Source of the DNA: Phoronis australis
Taxonomy: Eukaryota > Phoronida > Phoronidae
Assembly: GCA_002633005.1 (NCBI GenBank)
Contig: NMRA01000026.1
Span: forward strand, 1,448,710-1,512,709
Direction of reading: 5' to 3'
DNA: 64,000 bases
The translations under genes and the position numbers were made by a program. The notes below the pieces were generated by a model. It worked only from the letters and a program-made list of their open reading frames with translations, was not told the origin of the DNA and did not search any database. Every line of letters begins with the position of its first letter. Position 1 is the stretch's first letter. This document shows, piece by piece, positions 23,701-34,836 of this stretch.

Positions 23701-26700
23701 TGTTGACATTCGTGTGGCAGATCACTCCTAGAAGTTTGACCACTGTTTGTTTCTATTTTAAGTTGCATAATATATGTGTGTGTGTTACAAAGCACTGACT
23801 CAACATTAGGTCATGAGCAAGCTTGCATCTGTGGACTTCAATTTTGATGATCATAGTTGGTTAGAGCAACTGTCTGGCTGAGGTTAAGCGCGCATGTTTT
23901 GGTAAGCGCCCACCCTCTATGTCTTGAAATTAGCAATTAAAGCACCCATCTCTGGGTTAATTGCCCATCTCTTTTATTCAGTGGAGAAAACTTGTTCTGT
24001 TTTAAGCCATATTGCACTCTCAAAAGATCACCCTTCTCTTGGTTGACAAAAGTAAATGTCTGCCAAGTGCTAAGTTGTGTATGAGGAGTCAGTGTGGCCT
24101 GGTTGATAAGTGCCCGCTTTCTTTACTCGAGGTCATGGGTTCGAGTCCCACCAGGTCACACTGCTAAACCCTTGAGCCGGGTTTCTAGCTCCTCAGCTCG
24201 GTTTTAACCATATATTAATAAATCATAAAAATATTTCCAGGTGACCAGTGCAATGGGCCCACATACGAGGCCTGCGCACATCTGGTACAACGTGTATCAG
24301 ACTGCCTGCAATTATTTTATTAAGTTGTGTAGCTTCCATTTACCAGGTTACTTATCATTGTAGGGACACTTCTGGTCAAGGACGTTTCTGTACAGTATTG
24401 CGATCATACTCCAGAGGAGCTCAGGTAAGCTGTTCTCAATGCACAGTCACGTCTGTCATGTCTATGAACAGGTTGGGTTGTATTTTAATTGAGAAAGGTC
24501 TTTGAGGAGTGCTGTGAATCTGTTAGTTGGATGAATACAACAGTCTGTGTGTTTACTGTGAACAAATGTGTTTCAAACACAAAAGTTACCTACAGTTCAG
24601 ATTTTCCAAAAGTTAATGTCCAAAGCAAAAGTGTTCACATGATGGCAACATGATAATATTGGCAATGCTCAGTTTATTTAGATGTGAGATGTGGCCTGTT
24701 TATTTGTTTTTACAGCTGCTGACTATTGTATGAGTGTCCATGCAGTAAATGTGTTTGTACTGTTGTGACACATACAGATGTCACTGTGGTAAAGCTGTCT
24801 AGCATTTAGCAGTATCTGTGTAAATGTTTAGCCCTAGAATTCTTGTTATACTTTCACCTGGGACTTGCTTCAGGGCATCCTGCTAGTGTATGACATCACA
24901 AACAAGTGGTCATTTGATGGAATTGACAGGTGGATCAAGGAAGTCAGTGACGTAAGTGCATAGTTCTCACATGTTTTTATTTGGTAAAATATACTATTTT
25001 ATCTTCAAATAACTAGTCAGGCCTTTATGCAGCGTACGTCTTGGACGTCCATTTGGACGCTCAAGCACTAATCTGGACGCTCTGACAAGGCCGCCCAATG
25101 TGTCATTTGGACGCCCACTGTCAACCACAACCTTTCAAGTTTGGACACCCACTAGGCAGCCCAGTTAATGTGCTTGAGAAGTGAGGTCACAGTGCTGGCT
25201 TTTTTGAACTCGGGAAGAAATATACAGTGTTTCTCACATGACCTGGAATGTGTTACGATTCGACTCGTTAATATCACCGAGTACGTAATTTTTTTATGCG
25301 CCCACATATTTATATGTGGACGCATTATGCCGTCATCTCCGTCCAGCGTCTGTCCGGCGTCCGTTGCTCTATCTCCAGAACCGATTGACGTATGTTCATA
25401 AAGTTTTGCACGTGTGTTCCTTTCATGGATGGGACGGCTTGAGTGAACTTTGGGACAGATCCGACTACCGGTGTGTCCCCTAGTGGCAATTTTAGTTTTT
25501 TACGTTTATCTCTGTATCTTCAAAGGTCCTCAACATATTTTCACAAAATTTGGTATATAGGCATCTATTAGTAAGATGGTGTTATCCTCCCGTTTTGGGA
25601 TAGATTCGACGTGGTTTGTGCCACCTAGTGGCTATTTTTACTGTTTTTGAGTCTGTTTTTTGGCGTCCACCCCTCTATCAACCAAACCGCTTTCAGGATA
25701 ATTATGAAAATGGGCATGTATGTTTTTACTTTGAAGTGGACGGGTGACGATGATTTTCTGATGACTTCGACTATTGTGGCGCCTCCTTGTGGCAGTTTTG
25801 TTTTTTGCGCCCATGGCTGTATCTCCTAAACCGTTTGTACAATCTTTAATAAATTTAAGAAGTGTGTTTATATGATGTTGACAACAGACGATGACGATTT
25901 TCAGATGGATCTGACTACTGTTGTGCCCCCTGGTGGCAATTTTAGTTTTACATTTACCTCTGTATCTTCAAAGGTCCTCAACGGATTTTCATAAAATTTT
26001 GAATACAGGCATCTGTATCTCCTAAACCCACTGCAGGATATTAAAATTAATTTTTAAGTGTTTTGATATGAAGCTAACAACAGACAATGACGACTTTCAG
26101 CCAGATCTAATGAACAGTGTGCCCCCTAGTGCCAATTTCATTTTATTCAGTTTTTCATTTGTTTCTCTGAAGTTCCATGATTGATTTCTAGGAAATTTTG
26201 TGTTTAGCTTTCTATTTAAGAAGCAATGACATGTTCCCCTTTTCGGATGGATTGTATGTTTTTGCACCATCTAGTGGCCATTTTTATGATAGAAATAAAC
26301 AACCCTATCACAGCCACCATCAGTCAAAGTTTTGAAAATTTGTGAGCATCCACAACAATATTAGAAGCAATTGAAAAGTTTCTTACTTCTCATGGCTGCA
26401 ATTTGAGACGGGTAAGAAACAATTACTGTTTGCTAGATTTGTCAATAATGGAGTTTTTTTCTAGTCTGAAGTTGACTTGACCTAATTATCACAGTATAGG
26501 GCATAATGGATTGAGCAATTGGTAACAAACTTTTCAGTTGAATGTGTACTCTGGTATATTGTTACACTTATGATTAATTTTGTAGTTGTCTTCCCTGCTG
26601 CTTCGTACTGGGGTGCGTTCAGTACAGCTAGTCTCTCATAGAAAAAAATGCCTATACATGGAACCTAGGTATTGTGGGTGTTTTGATACCATTGTTTCCC

Positions 26701-28679
26701 GTAATTCATCATGTTGTCTTAGTCATCCAATCACTTCAGTGATGGACATTTAAGAATTGTCCATGGGTAATGTCACAAGCTCACTAGTGAAATCTTGCAT
26801 TACACTAGTGCAGTCCTGCGTGATTGCGCTTAAACTTTCGAGAAATTGGTGGTAACTAAACGCACCACAGGTTTCACGTTATGAGATGTATCACTGGTCT
26901 TCCTTGCCTTTCAGCATGCTCCTGGTGTGCCAAAAATATTGGTGGGTAACCGACTGCATTTAGCCTACAAACGACAAGTGAGTGAAGATGTGGCAGAGAG
27001 TTATGCATACAAGAACGATATGGCTTTCTTTGAAGTCAGCTCTCTCTGCGATTTTAATGTGACGGAGTCCTTTGCCGAACTGTCTCGTGTTGTGTTGAAG
27101 CGTAACGGAATGAGCCGGTCTTGGGGACCTCAAAAAGGTTAGTGTCATTTGCAGTTTTTGACTCTTTGTATTGTATTTTGTTTTTGATTCATTTACAGAC
27201 CTCGATTCGCATCGGTTGTATTTAGCTGTAACTGACTTGACTCTTATTTTTTGGTTCTGGTTAATGGTGAATTAACGTAACATAACTTAAGCTTTAAAGC
27301 CTATCTTGAATGGTAACACCTGTAAATTTGGACCCTACAGTATGTTAAGAGCATCGCTCTGAGCCAACTAGTGCCACAAATTGCCAAATGTGATAAACTG
27401 TTAGGCGTAATGGCTTGCTTTTGTCTACACCACTGCGAGAATCGCCTTTTAATTCAAACAGCTGCGAATAACACCCGCACGCAGACCCCTGTTCAATACA
27501 GCTGTTATCGACTTTTTTTTGTTTGTGTTGGGATCTCCTGGTGACGCAACACGGCACAAAAAGGCAGCTTCACCTGTCATTTTACAGGCTTACATTTGCG
27601 TGACTGAACTTGTGTTGTCTTATTTTACAAAGGCTTTGCTAGGACTATCTGGTTAGCCCTATAGGTCTAAAATAAAATTCCGTTGAAGTGAGGCTTTAAT
27701 AACAATCTTTTGATTTTTACTAGTATTAGGACTCGAACAAAAATGGATTTTTCCTGAGTTTGAGTCTCATTGTACCACCCCAAAGTCTTGATATTTCATA
27801 TACTCGTTGAACAGAATAATTTTTTGTCTTGTGGATTGTGATAACATCTGAAACAGGTGTAATCATAGACTTCTCTAGTAAAAAGTGCCTGAGCACCATC
27901 AACCATACTTGACCCGTAACCACATTATTCCATCTCTTTTGTGCATCACAAACTTGCAATGGGTGTTCATTTAACAGCAGCTAGTTAACATAATGTTAGA
28001 CATTGACTACTGGGACATGTTTCATGAAGAGTCCATTGGGGTTTTTTTTTGTCTTTTTCCTTTTTTTAGTCAAACGTCAGAAATCTTACAATGCATAGCC
28101 AAAGTTGATTCTTTGTCTTTTTGAGATTATGGAAACGTTTTGTCTTGTGTTTATTTGGGTACACAACAGATTTCTGTCATTTGACTTTGAGTTGTACACA
28201 GATGTTTTGACTTCCAACCTCAGTCTGATTTTCATGAAACACACTCAGCCATCGGTAGACTGATTTTTAGTCAAAAGCCAATAGACTCTTCAACTGGTGT
28301 CACAAATAGACAATTGATCATGTGCCAGGTTGTTTTTGGTTGATAAGTGGTCTTTGTGAGTTTTTTCAAAACTTGTCTAATTTTAAACATGTAAGCTAAG
28401 TGTCATGCTCTACTGTTTATTCATTTTTGTACATTGTTTTCAGTGCTAAGCTTACAAGAGTTGTGTTGTCGGACTATAGTCGCCACTACCACTGTATATG
28501 GCATTGAACAATTGCCTCTGCCAGCTGCCATTAAATCTCATCTCAAATCTTACTCAGTGGCCAATAAGACGCGTGCGAGAATGCAAAGTTTTGTGCACAG
28601 AGACAAACATCGCAGGAAAATACTGAACCCTTCAGACTCACCACCCTCAAGCAGTCGCAAGAGTTGTGTCATAAGTTAG
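11692..28679 (+). CDS. RAB40: Rab40-type small GTPase with SOCS box (exons 2-6; first coding exon not found)
   Basis: Coding exons are 11692-11752, 24364-24424, 24874-24951, 26915-27137 and 28444-28679. Joined, they keep one frame and give about 219 residues; vertebrate RAB40 proteins are about 280, the rest being the missing N-terminus. Seen: switch I side [18 protein letters not shown]3 box WDTSGQGRF, the Rab40-typical SYSRGAQ, the divergent G4 region [17 protein letters not shown] at G5, then a C-terminal SOCS box (BC-box LSLQELCCR, Cul5-box-like LPLP) and a CaaX-like end CVIS. Known of the family: Rab40 proteins act as substrate receptors of Cullin-5 ubiquitin ligases through Elongin B/C, and are membrane-anchored by prenylation. 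Intron positions match those I recall for vertebrate RAB40 genes. No exon with the P-loop (GDSDVGK-like) was found in 1-11691, so it may lie upstream of the window or be missing from the assembly. Confidence 0.93.
11786..12024. mobile_element. 239-bp miniature element with CATGCGCGCACCCAG ends
   Basis: Perfect 15-bp inverted ends (11786-11800 and 12010-12024), flanked by direct GTGTC at 11781-11785 and 12025-12029, a 5-bp target duplication. A related truncated copy lies at about 30895-30971. It starts only 33 bases after Rab40 exon 2. Confidence 0.88.
13908..14382. mobile_element. 475-bp element inserted in family C copy 2
   Basis: Flanked on both sides by TGATCCCACC (13898-13907 and 14383-14392), a target duplication of up to 10 bases. 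Ends: AGGCCTTTATCCAGGGTGTCC-type at the left and, inverted, AGGCCTTTATGCAGCGTAC at the right. A partial relative begins at 25019. Confidence 0.85.
14525..14790 (+). repeat. Dispersed repeat family D, copy 1 (in family C copy 2)
   Basis: About 250 bases from cctaatanctaaaataagcc to cgaggaacgtgtcc, closely similar to 16358-16625. It interrupts sequence continuous in family C copy 1. One N (14532). Confidence 0.75.
16358..16625 (+). repeat. Dispersed repeat family D, copy 2
   Basis: Runs from tttgccctaataagcgcccc to cgaggaacgtgtcc; same orientation as copy 1, with shared blocks gaccacgagcctcgccgctg and agccgtgactatacacttca. Confidence 0.8.
16812..17309. mobile_element. 498-bp hAT-like miniature element
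   Basis: 13-bp perfect inverted ends, CAGGGCTTGGAAT (16812-16824) and its inverse ending at 17309, flanked by TACAT on both sides (16807-16811 and 17310-17314). The interior repeats ttccgc motifs near the left end. No transposase. Confidence 0.85.
18379..19251 (+). CDS. Arylamine N-acetyltransferase (NAT), intronless coding region
   Basis: A complete 290-residue protein, the usual length of animal NATs. These cytosolic enzymes transfer acetyl from acetyl-CoA to aromatic amines and hydrazines through a Cys-His-Asp triad. Seen: GGMCYELN with catalytic Cys79, His112 in PSHVIVIV, and Asp130 in [17 protein letters not shown] near residue 44 fits the family's N-terminal helical domain. The chosen ATG sits in acaacATGG; a second ATG two codons on is possible. 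A pyrimidine-rich stretch ending tgcag at 18364, 14 bases before the ATG, could be the acceptor of a non-coding 5' exon, as in vertebrate NAT genes. The gene lies on the same strand as Rab40, inside its intron 2, and has no visible frameshift. An AATAAA overlaps its last codons. Confidence 0.95.
   Translation: MAMQLSEHEVSYFLKVIGITYEDGLNLDKAVFLKQIITSFGQSIPFTNLNLLLIPKEERCVPTWDNIKANIMSQQGGMCYELNTFMCALLSQLGFHAYCTVARRLKYEYPSHVIVIVKDLQEMGDTLLVDVGCGRPTFDAFPLDFEVESMPYHHNYVTCKYVKVGEHYVRQQLEMKTDSGFEEEHWVDAYTFNLDAYSIEELAAVLNKSVYMYNANLAIHHGVRAFLSYPGVSRAFKATTDGVLVYEADSGENFLRKRVVNSVAELNTFVKEYFPFFSWLSLECVLNKEQ
19237..19242 (+). terminator. AATAAA inside the final NAT codons
   Basis: AATAAA lies in frame in the last codons, seven bases before the TAG at 19249-19251. 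No other AATAAA was noted in the next few hundred bases. If it is used, the 3' UTR would be only about 10-20 bases long. Confidence 0.35.
19850..20136. mobile_element. Family C fragments joined head to head at a TTAA
   Basis: 19850-20019 matches the interior of copy 1 in the same orientation. At 20011-20032 gagatagcc TTAA ggatatctc forms a palindrome around TTAA, then 20024-20136 matches the left end of copy 2 (caaaccttattcacaaaaat). Confidence 0.7.
21180..21335 (+). repeat. Copy of the 'CCCCTAGTGGCAATTTT' repeat
   Basis: gtgtcccctagtggtagttt, then acgtttgcctctgtatcttc; one unit of the repeat cluster at 25330-26290. Confidence 0.7.
22291..23542. mobile_element. 1.25-kb element with perfect 22-bp inverted ends
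   Basis: The left end begins TTACCGTAATCGTTCGGGTT (22291-22312) and the right end at 23521-23542 is its exact 22-base inverse. Both subterminal zones repeat gggcggttaac / gggcgcttaac motifs several times, as transposase-binding sites often do. The centre holds a 273-base gap, so a short coding part cannot be excluded. No target duplication could be settled. Confidence 0.85.
22642..22914. other. Assembly gap (273 N)
   Basis: A run of N inside the inverted-repeat element 22291-23542. ORFs spanning it are meaningless. Single N also occur at about 5888, 14532, 17467, 48584 and 50309. Confidence 1.
24092..24325 (+). mobile_element. tRNA-derived SINE in Rab40 intron 2
   Basis: Head 24092-24163 is tRNA-like: A box tggcctggttgataagtg, B box GGTTCGAGTCC, and ends gtgtggc / gtcacac that can pair as an acceptor stem. 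The body continues through gagccgggtttctagctcct and gtgcaatgggcccacat to a tgcaattatttt tail. Shorter copies are at 4995-5115 (-) and 46825-46965 (+). Confidence 0.85.
24364..24424 (+). CDS. RAB40: Rab40 exon 3 (G3 box)
   Basis: A 61-base exon after acceptor cattgtag and before donor gtaagc. It encodes [20 protein letters not shown]. Ser replaces the usual Ala of WDTAGQ, as in the Rab40 family. The intron just upstream holds a tRNA-derived SINE. Confidence 0.95.
24874..24951 (+). CDS. RAB40: Rab40 exon 4
   Basis: A 78-base in-phase exon between gcttcag and gtaagt. It encodes 26 residues beginning [18 protein letters not shown], a stretch nearly identical to vertebrate Rab40 proteins as I know them. 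Confidence 0.95.
25019..25165 (-). mobile_element. Partial copy of the AGGCCTTTATGCAG element
   Basis: Begins aggcctttatgcagcgtac and carries repeated 'ttggacgccc' blocks, matching the right part of 13908-14382 in reverse. Confidence 0.7.
25300..26290 (+). repeat. Diverged tandem repeat cluster, about 150-200 bp units
   Basis: Blocks such as ccctagtggcaattttagtt and tctgtatcttcaaaggtcct recur at about 25470, 25615, 25775, 25920 and 26115, with intervening tatctcctaaaccg blocks. It lies in Rab40 intron 4. No gene. Confidence 0.75.
26915..27137 (+). CDS. RAB40: Rab40 exon 5 (G4/G5 regions)
   Basis: A 223-base exon after acceptor ctttcag, with donor gttagt. It encodes [19 protein letters not shown] and continues through [19 protein letters not shown] to SWGPQK. 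NR replaces the canonical NKxD motif, a Rab40 trait. Its final G joins TG of the next exon to give Val. Confidence 0.95.
28444..28679 (+). CDS. RAB40: Rab40 exon 6 (SOCS box and C-terminus)
   Basis: This exon begins after gttttcag and ends at TAG. It encodes the SOCS box: BC-box [12 protein letters not shown], then [15 protein letters not shown], whose LPLP matches the Cul5-box core. A basic, Ser/Pro-rich tail follows and ends in CVIS, a candidate prenylation motif. The 3' UTR runs on to AATAAA signals near 29.6 kb. Confidence 0.95.
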
Positions 28680-29560
28680 CTGTACAGAAAGCTGTGTGTT
28701 TGGACGCATACTGGGCTGGTCGTTCTTTAGCTTGGCTGTGGTTTACATTACAGTGATTGATCAGTCACGTGATGCCAGTATTTAAAACTTTCAGGACAGA
28801 GTTTGTGTCCACATGACTAGACAATGCAGTCTTGGTAAATTCTCACCAGTTTCGGATAAAAATAATTTCAATGCCTTAATTAATTGTTTGTTTCATTATT
28901 CAAAAGCTTTTGACGTTGTTATAAATACTCGTGTCTCAAAGCAATGTCAGATGGTAGCTATGAAACTTAAAAATGGAATAGTATTGATTTGGTACTACTT
29001 GTTTTTTCACCAAAAATTGGAAAATTTGATTTCACTCAACCCACCATATTGTGTCAGAAATTGGTGATATTAGATTCTGTAAACTTTCATAAGGAAGAGA
29101 CTGGATACAGAAAACAAAAAATCTAAAATTTAAGACAGACTTGCCTAACATCATACTGGCTTTCAGGTGTGCTGCTTGTGTATTATTTTTTTTCGACCGT
29201 TTTTAATATGTCTCTTAATTGATAGTTTAATGGTTTTCATTTAGGTAGTGTTTAGTCAGCTCATCACAGTGTGGCAGTTGTTCTGAAATGTCATGGTTCT
29301 TTGGAATATCAAATTCATGCACCAGCGATCATTCGGCGCTGTGCTGTTCGATTTGAATCTAACCTCAGTTTCGTAGAAATTGGGAATCACCTGGAGCAGT
29401 CATGATTTAAATGTGAATCTCTCGTGTCTGTGTGTATACAAGTGTCTGAACATTGTCACGTCTCTCAAGACTTCTTTTGTACGTCTCGGAGAGCTACCAG
29501 CTGAGGTGTGTGCCTCAAGTGAATGATAGCTGAGTTGACAAATCACGTTCAGAGGAGAAC

Positions 29561-29693
29561 AATAAAGATGTTTTCGCATGCTCCTAACTATGCTAATATA
29601 TAGCAGGAACTAAATGACAATGCTATTTGAACTTCATCTGTGCTAAACAAAGTGCAGTTGTATTCACTGACAATTTGTAAATGTGAAAATAAA
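29561..29693 (+). terminator. Candidate Rab40 polyadenylation signals
   Basis: AATAAA occurs at 29561-29566 and again at 29688-29693, about 0.9-1.0 kb past the Rab40 stop. This would fit a 3' UTR of about 1 kb. Which site is used cannot be told from sequence. Confidence 0.45.
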
Positions 29694-30350
29694 AAATTCT
29701 GCAAATAGGTGATCTTTGCATTAATGACGAACTTTGGGGGCTCACATAGCCGGTATCAAGCAGTGTTATTCACCAACACCACATCACGATACTTACTGGA
29801 CACAGTTGAGTGATTTATGTTGGATCATTTTCGACACAAAAATCGTTCTTACAAATATATTCACATTGTTGCTTTTTGTTGTGTTTCTGTCTAATTTGAC
29901 CAAGTAATCACAGAGATAAGGAATTAGCGTGCAAGTTCCACTTTAAATTATTTATCCTTCAGTTCATTCAACTGTTGCCATATTTTCACACCTTGACGGA
30001 CGTGAGCTGTCACCTCAGCTATGGTACACGTAGTGGTCCTAAGACTTGGTAACATGGTTGGTGCTCAGAAAACTTATTCTCAGTGATAAAATAAAATATT
30101 ACAAGTTTTTATCAGAGGAATGACTGAATTTGCCTTTTCAATTTCCTTGGGTTCTAACATAAGTTTTCTCTTGCCTGCCATATTGTTTACAAAATTGATG
30201 AGATTTTACTCTGTAATCTACTGTAGAGGTGGCGCAGTGCAACAGCGGGATGAATTGTCAGTATCAGGCTGTTTTCTCACCAATGCTTATGGTAAAAATT
30301 TTTAGACTTTGGCATAAACGTAATTGCCGAAATTGTCTTTTTTTTCTATT

Positions 30351-30394
30351 TTTCAAAAGATTATCACATAGTTTTCAAAAGATTATCACATAGT
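30351..30394. repeat. 22-bp direct duplication
   Basis: tttcaaaagattatcacata plus gt occurs twice in a row. Confidence 0.9.
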
Positions 30395-30894
30395 TTTTGA
30401 TTCTCACAATTTCAACAAATGTTTTGTGTCAACTATACAGTACAAACTTTACTAAAAAGAGGTTAAAATTTTAGGTTAGTTTTATTCTGAAAATGCAACA
30501 ATGAAATTTCCTTTCTCTGCCATGGTGTTTCCAAAACTGAAGAATTTTTGCTGCCCTTTGCTTTAAATAATACTGTGCTGCCCATGCAACAATTGGTGTT
30601 CTTGACCGATTTAAAATGTCTCACTAACTACGTCACCTTTAGGGATCTCTCCTTCCCGAAGTGCGTCTAGTTTTCAACCTACAAAGTCGGGCAGTTATAT
30701 TTGCTCGGGTGTCAATTTTATCAAACAACATATCCCTCTTCGTAGCTAAGAACATCGCAGACACATGTCCAACATAATATTTATGGTGCCCCCAGCCTAA
30801 AAAATGCAGGGGTTGAATTTTTGAGAATGTGCACCTTTTACTTAGAATCATGGGGTACGTTCAGAGGTATGAATTGTGCATTCGCCAAATTTTG

Positions 30895-30971
30895 GTAGTT
30901 CTCTGGGGCAGACCCTTTTGCCCACTTCGCCAAATAGGGGGCACTTTCGAGCCCCCCTGGGTGCACGCATG
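30895..30971. mobile_element. Truncated relative of the CATGCGCGCACCCAG element
   Basis: cccacttcgccaaatagggg, then gagcccccctgggtgcacgc and atg, matches the end region of 11786-12024. The other end was not located. Confidence 0.6.
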
Positions 30972-31350
30972 ATGTACTTTGAGAAGGAAGCAACCAAATC
31001 CTGTATTGACAACCATTATCATGAATAAATCACTTTACTAAACTCTATATGTATCAGTCTGAGTGACAGACAGTCTTAGCCACTGCTGGGGGTACGGCCT
31101 TTGATAAAGCTGGCCCAGATGTTGAACTCTTTGTTAAGTTTACTATGGTAACCACTTGTGTTTGTTGCTGTCTCTCGGTCTTAAGCATATTTTATGTGTG
31201 CTTGTTTAGAAACGAGCAAAGTGACCCAACTGAATTTTGTCAGCAGATGTCCTACAAGGACCATATTTCATTTTGTCTCAGTTGTACTTTTTATTTTGCT
31301 ACAATGTTCATGGATATTTATTGCAAAGGTGTCCTTAGTTCAAGCAATCT

Positions 31351-31374
31351 GTCTATGTCTATGTCTATGTCTAT
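31351..31374. repeat. (GTCTAT)n microsatellite
   Basis: About four perfect hexamer units. Confidence 0.9.
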
Positions 31375-31774
31375 TGTTTGTCTATCCTATACATTGACAT
31401 GTGTGATGGTTGAGTTTCTGTGGTAGGGACTCCAGGTTCTTTAAAGCATATGTGTTAGGCCATATAAGAAAAGTTGTTTTTTGTCTTTACCCCAGCTCAT
31501 TTCGAGAGGTCTCATTTTGAGACCTGCGCTCACTAACTAAAGAAAAACAACAAAAAACGCCTCTAAGTTCCAACCTTGGCTTTGTCTTTTTTGAAAAGTT
31601 GCACAAAGGCATGTAAACAAAGGTATTAAGGTTAATCATGCAATTTGCCAAGTGATGACTAAAAAACAAATCCCACACCATTTTTGCTCTCAGGTAGATT
31701 TTCTTTTTTGAAAAAATGAGCAACTAAAAAAGTTGAGCACCACGGACTCAATTCTGAAAGAGACCAGTGGCTGG

Positions 31775-32202
31775 TTGCATGACACAGTCCCAAATAGGGA
31801 CTCAACTAAGGTCCCTAAGTCTTTTTTGCGCATTTGTGTCTTTGTGGACTCACAGGTGCAATGTTTTTCTATCATTTCATCTTTAGTATGAGCTGCTCTT
31901 TGTTTAATGGATGACTTTTTCTAATAATATTAGATAAAAACTGAACCCAGAGTTCATTGAAAATAAATAGGGACTTGGTCCTTAAATTGGGGGTGTTGCA
32001 TGAAAAGATCCCTAACTATTTTCGATAATATTGGCAATTTTAAGTAGAGTTCACTTTCGATTTGTATCAAAGTCAAAAGATAACTTAATGATGAAACTAA
32101 AACAATACAAGAAAGGGCAATCGATGTTTTCACAAGTCCAAAAATACGCATTAGATTTAGGGAACTTAGTTGAGTCCCTAATTGGGACTTTTTCGTGCAA
32201 CA
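31775..32202. mobile_element. 428-bp miniature element with long inverted ends
   Basis: About 48 bases at each end are inverted copies: gttgcatgacacagtcccaa with agggactcaactaagg at left, and gttgcacgaaaaagtcccaa with agggactcaactaagt inverted at right. The inner sequence has a further partial copy near 31970. Confidence 0.75.
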
Positions 32203-34800
32203 AGGAACAGGACTAAGTGCTTTTTGGCCTTATTAATTGAATAGTCTATGATGAGAACTTGAAAACCTACTATATACTGACCAAGGAAATCAATGTTTTA
32301 CAAAATCAGGTGCAGACTTCTTTCAACTCAAATGTAAACCATACCACTGCTTTTAGTTTCTAGCAGGGGGGAGAAAGGATAGCTTTAGTATTATATTAAG
32401 TCATTGGGCAAACCTGAAATCACATTGATGCCATTTTGAAAGTCTGTAGGGATTCGAAGGCATTCTTTTGAACGTTTTTAAAAGCTCTATAATTTTCATT
32501 GAGTGAAGTTTGTGTTGTGGAGAACAGAACACACTTTGGACATGGATCTATGGTGTTAATCTGGGAAATGTACGACTATGAGCGAGTATAGAGCATGCCT
32601 AACGGTCAACAAGTGCAGCAATGTAAAATTGAGTCCAACTTCCTGACTCCCTAGAACTCCCTCTGGATCCACGCCTGGACCCTGTTCTATCAAGGCTCAT
32701 AACCCTGGTCTTAGCTAAGATGGTGATTATGTTAGATTTTTATTGTTGAGCAATGCATAAGGGTATTTCATAAATGTGGATGTTTACACTGATCGTGAAC
32801 TTTTGTCACATTTACGAATAACGCAGTTTCACCTTAGAAATATTGTGCGTAAGACCCTCTTAGCTATGACCCTGACCCCTTGTACAACTTTTGCCGAAAG
32901 GGACCCTTGCTGTTTACTATGTGGTTCAGAAGACAGATGTGATGTCCATACTTCTTTGGCAGCCATGTAAAATTCATTTCTGTTATACAACAGCCATCTG
33001 TGTGATTTCTATGATTGCAAGACTTCACTGTTTACTACTTGAACATTATTTATAAGTCTAGATTGTTCAGCAATCTTGTTTGATACACAGTGGGTTGTTT
33101 GCATAGGTAATTTGGTTGACATGTGTCTTTTTAACTCTCTTGTAATCGTGTATATTGTTATGCAATGGATTTTTATTGAAGTTGATTAAATTTTAATATT
33201 GTGGATGGCGACTGTTTTGAATTAATTTGAAAAATAAAAGGAGAAACTTTGAGTACCCATGGTAATTTTTATCTCAGAGGTCTGAGCTAAAAACTTCCCT
33301 CATTTGAAAATGCATGCAAGGGTACTATTGAGGCGGCTCGCATGTTCAAGTTTGGTCGATATGCAATAGTAACTTGTAACAAAAAATGAACTGTTTGTCC
33401 CTTTAGACCATCTACAGTACCACAACATTATAGTACTGTATTTTCTGAAACTGGAAATGTTTGAATTTGGTTTTTGATTACATACCAAACTACAGCCATT
33501 TGAGCCTCCGTAGCATGTCTTTAGTAAAATTTCACATAAAAAGGTACATTCATAGCCAAACAACCCCATGGCCGAATTTTGTTTTACATTCATGGTCAAG
33601 ATAAAGTCTCAAAAACGTCAGTTTTCTAAATTATTGTGTAGTTTTTGCCTTATTCAACTTAAAATTTTTCTCATGAAAATCATTGAAGTCCTATTTTTGA
33701 TAGCCTCTCGTGCAAAACTGAAACGTTTTAAAACGATCCCTAACAGAGATTGGTAAAGCGTGCACAGTATTCATCCATCATTGATTCATCCAATCAGCCA
33801 ATTCCAAAATGTTGTATTCCGAAGTTAGCCAAATTTGGACATTTTTCTAGGGTTTATAGACGTAAATAAGACAACTAAAATTGATCACTGAAATTTTCGG
33901 ATATAATAACATCCTTCGTCAACAGAAACAGAAATAAAGTAAAATCGAACACTATGTGACTATTGACATCTGATATATGGCCTAATGAGCATGATACAAT
34001 GTTGCGCTCGTGAATTAGGTCTACACTTTTTACACTTTGTTATTGCTTGAAACCGTACTTGGTGCATGAAATGACTTCTGATAGAACCTGGATTTGAGCA
34101 ATAACGAACTGTCAGTTGTTACTTAGGCAAGAGGTCGTCTCTAACTTAACATGTGAACAATTTAGGATAGTTCTGCTCGTCAACTCGCCGTGAAACTTGT
34201 ATCAACATGTAGCGCTTAAGACCGGACGGTGTACTGCAAAATCTGGGAGTCAGCCCACACTCACCTTGCCGTTGCAGTCGTTTAAGTGAAAAACAATGCA
34301 ATAAACGTCATTTTCTTGCGTAATTCTCCACCTTTTCTAACAATGAACAGTAAGCCTATGTCGTTGTTTTGAAAACAATACGCTCGTGTCACGCGCACGC
34401 GCCATTTCCTAAATTTTTGCGACATCTCTCGTGAGATGGTGATAGCTTGGCATCAGCAAAATATCTTCTGAAATTTGGTTTTTCGGTATTACAATTCTAA
34501 AAATTTACAATGAAGTGAAACCAATTCCGATAATTTGTTGTGACGTGTACGCAATCTCGTGACAGAAGAACAGCTGATTGAAGAATCGGCGAAAAAGAAA
34601 CTGGCCAAATGAGCTCACAGTGACGCAATGGCGCCGAAAGCCGTCGCTAAAGATCGCTCTACAACTTTAGCATTAGAATAACGGTAGAACGTAATTTTTT
34701 CCAACACTGTTAAATAATTTCGTTTACTCAAGGAAGACTGCAGTTTTTAGTGGCACTAATTTTGTGCCAGATTTTATCTTACCACTTTTTTACCCACATC

Positions 34801-34836
34801 GGTGCAAAGCTGTATATTTATATACAGCTTTGTGCC
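34801..34836. repeat. Near-perfect 36-bp palindrome
   Basis: ggtgcaaagctgtatat, two T, then its inverse with one mismatch. Confidence 0.85.

Noticed and set aside
34629-34681. Small ORF MAPKAVAKDRS in a CpG-richer stretch as a first exon
   Set aside because: It stops after 17 codons and no convincing donor was seen; could be promoter-proximal but is unsupported.
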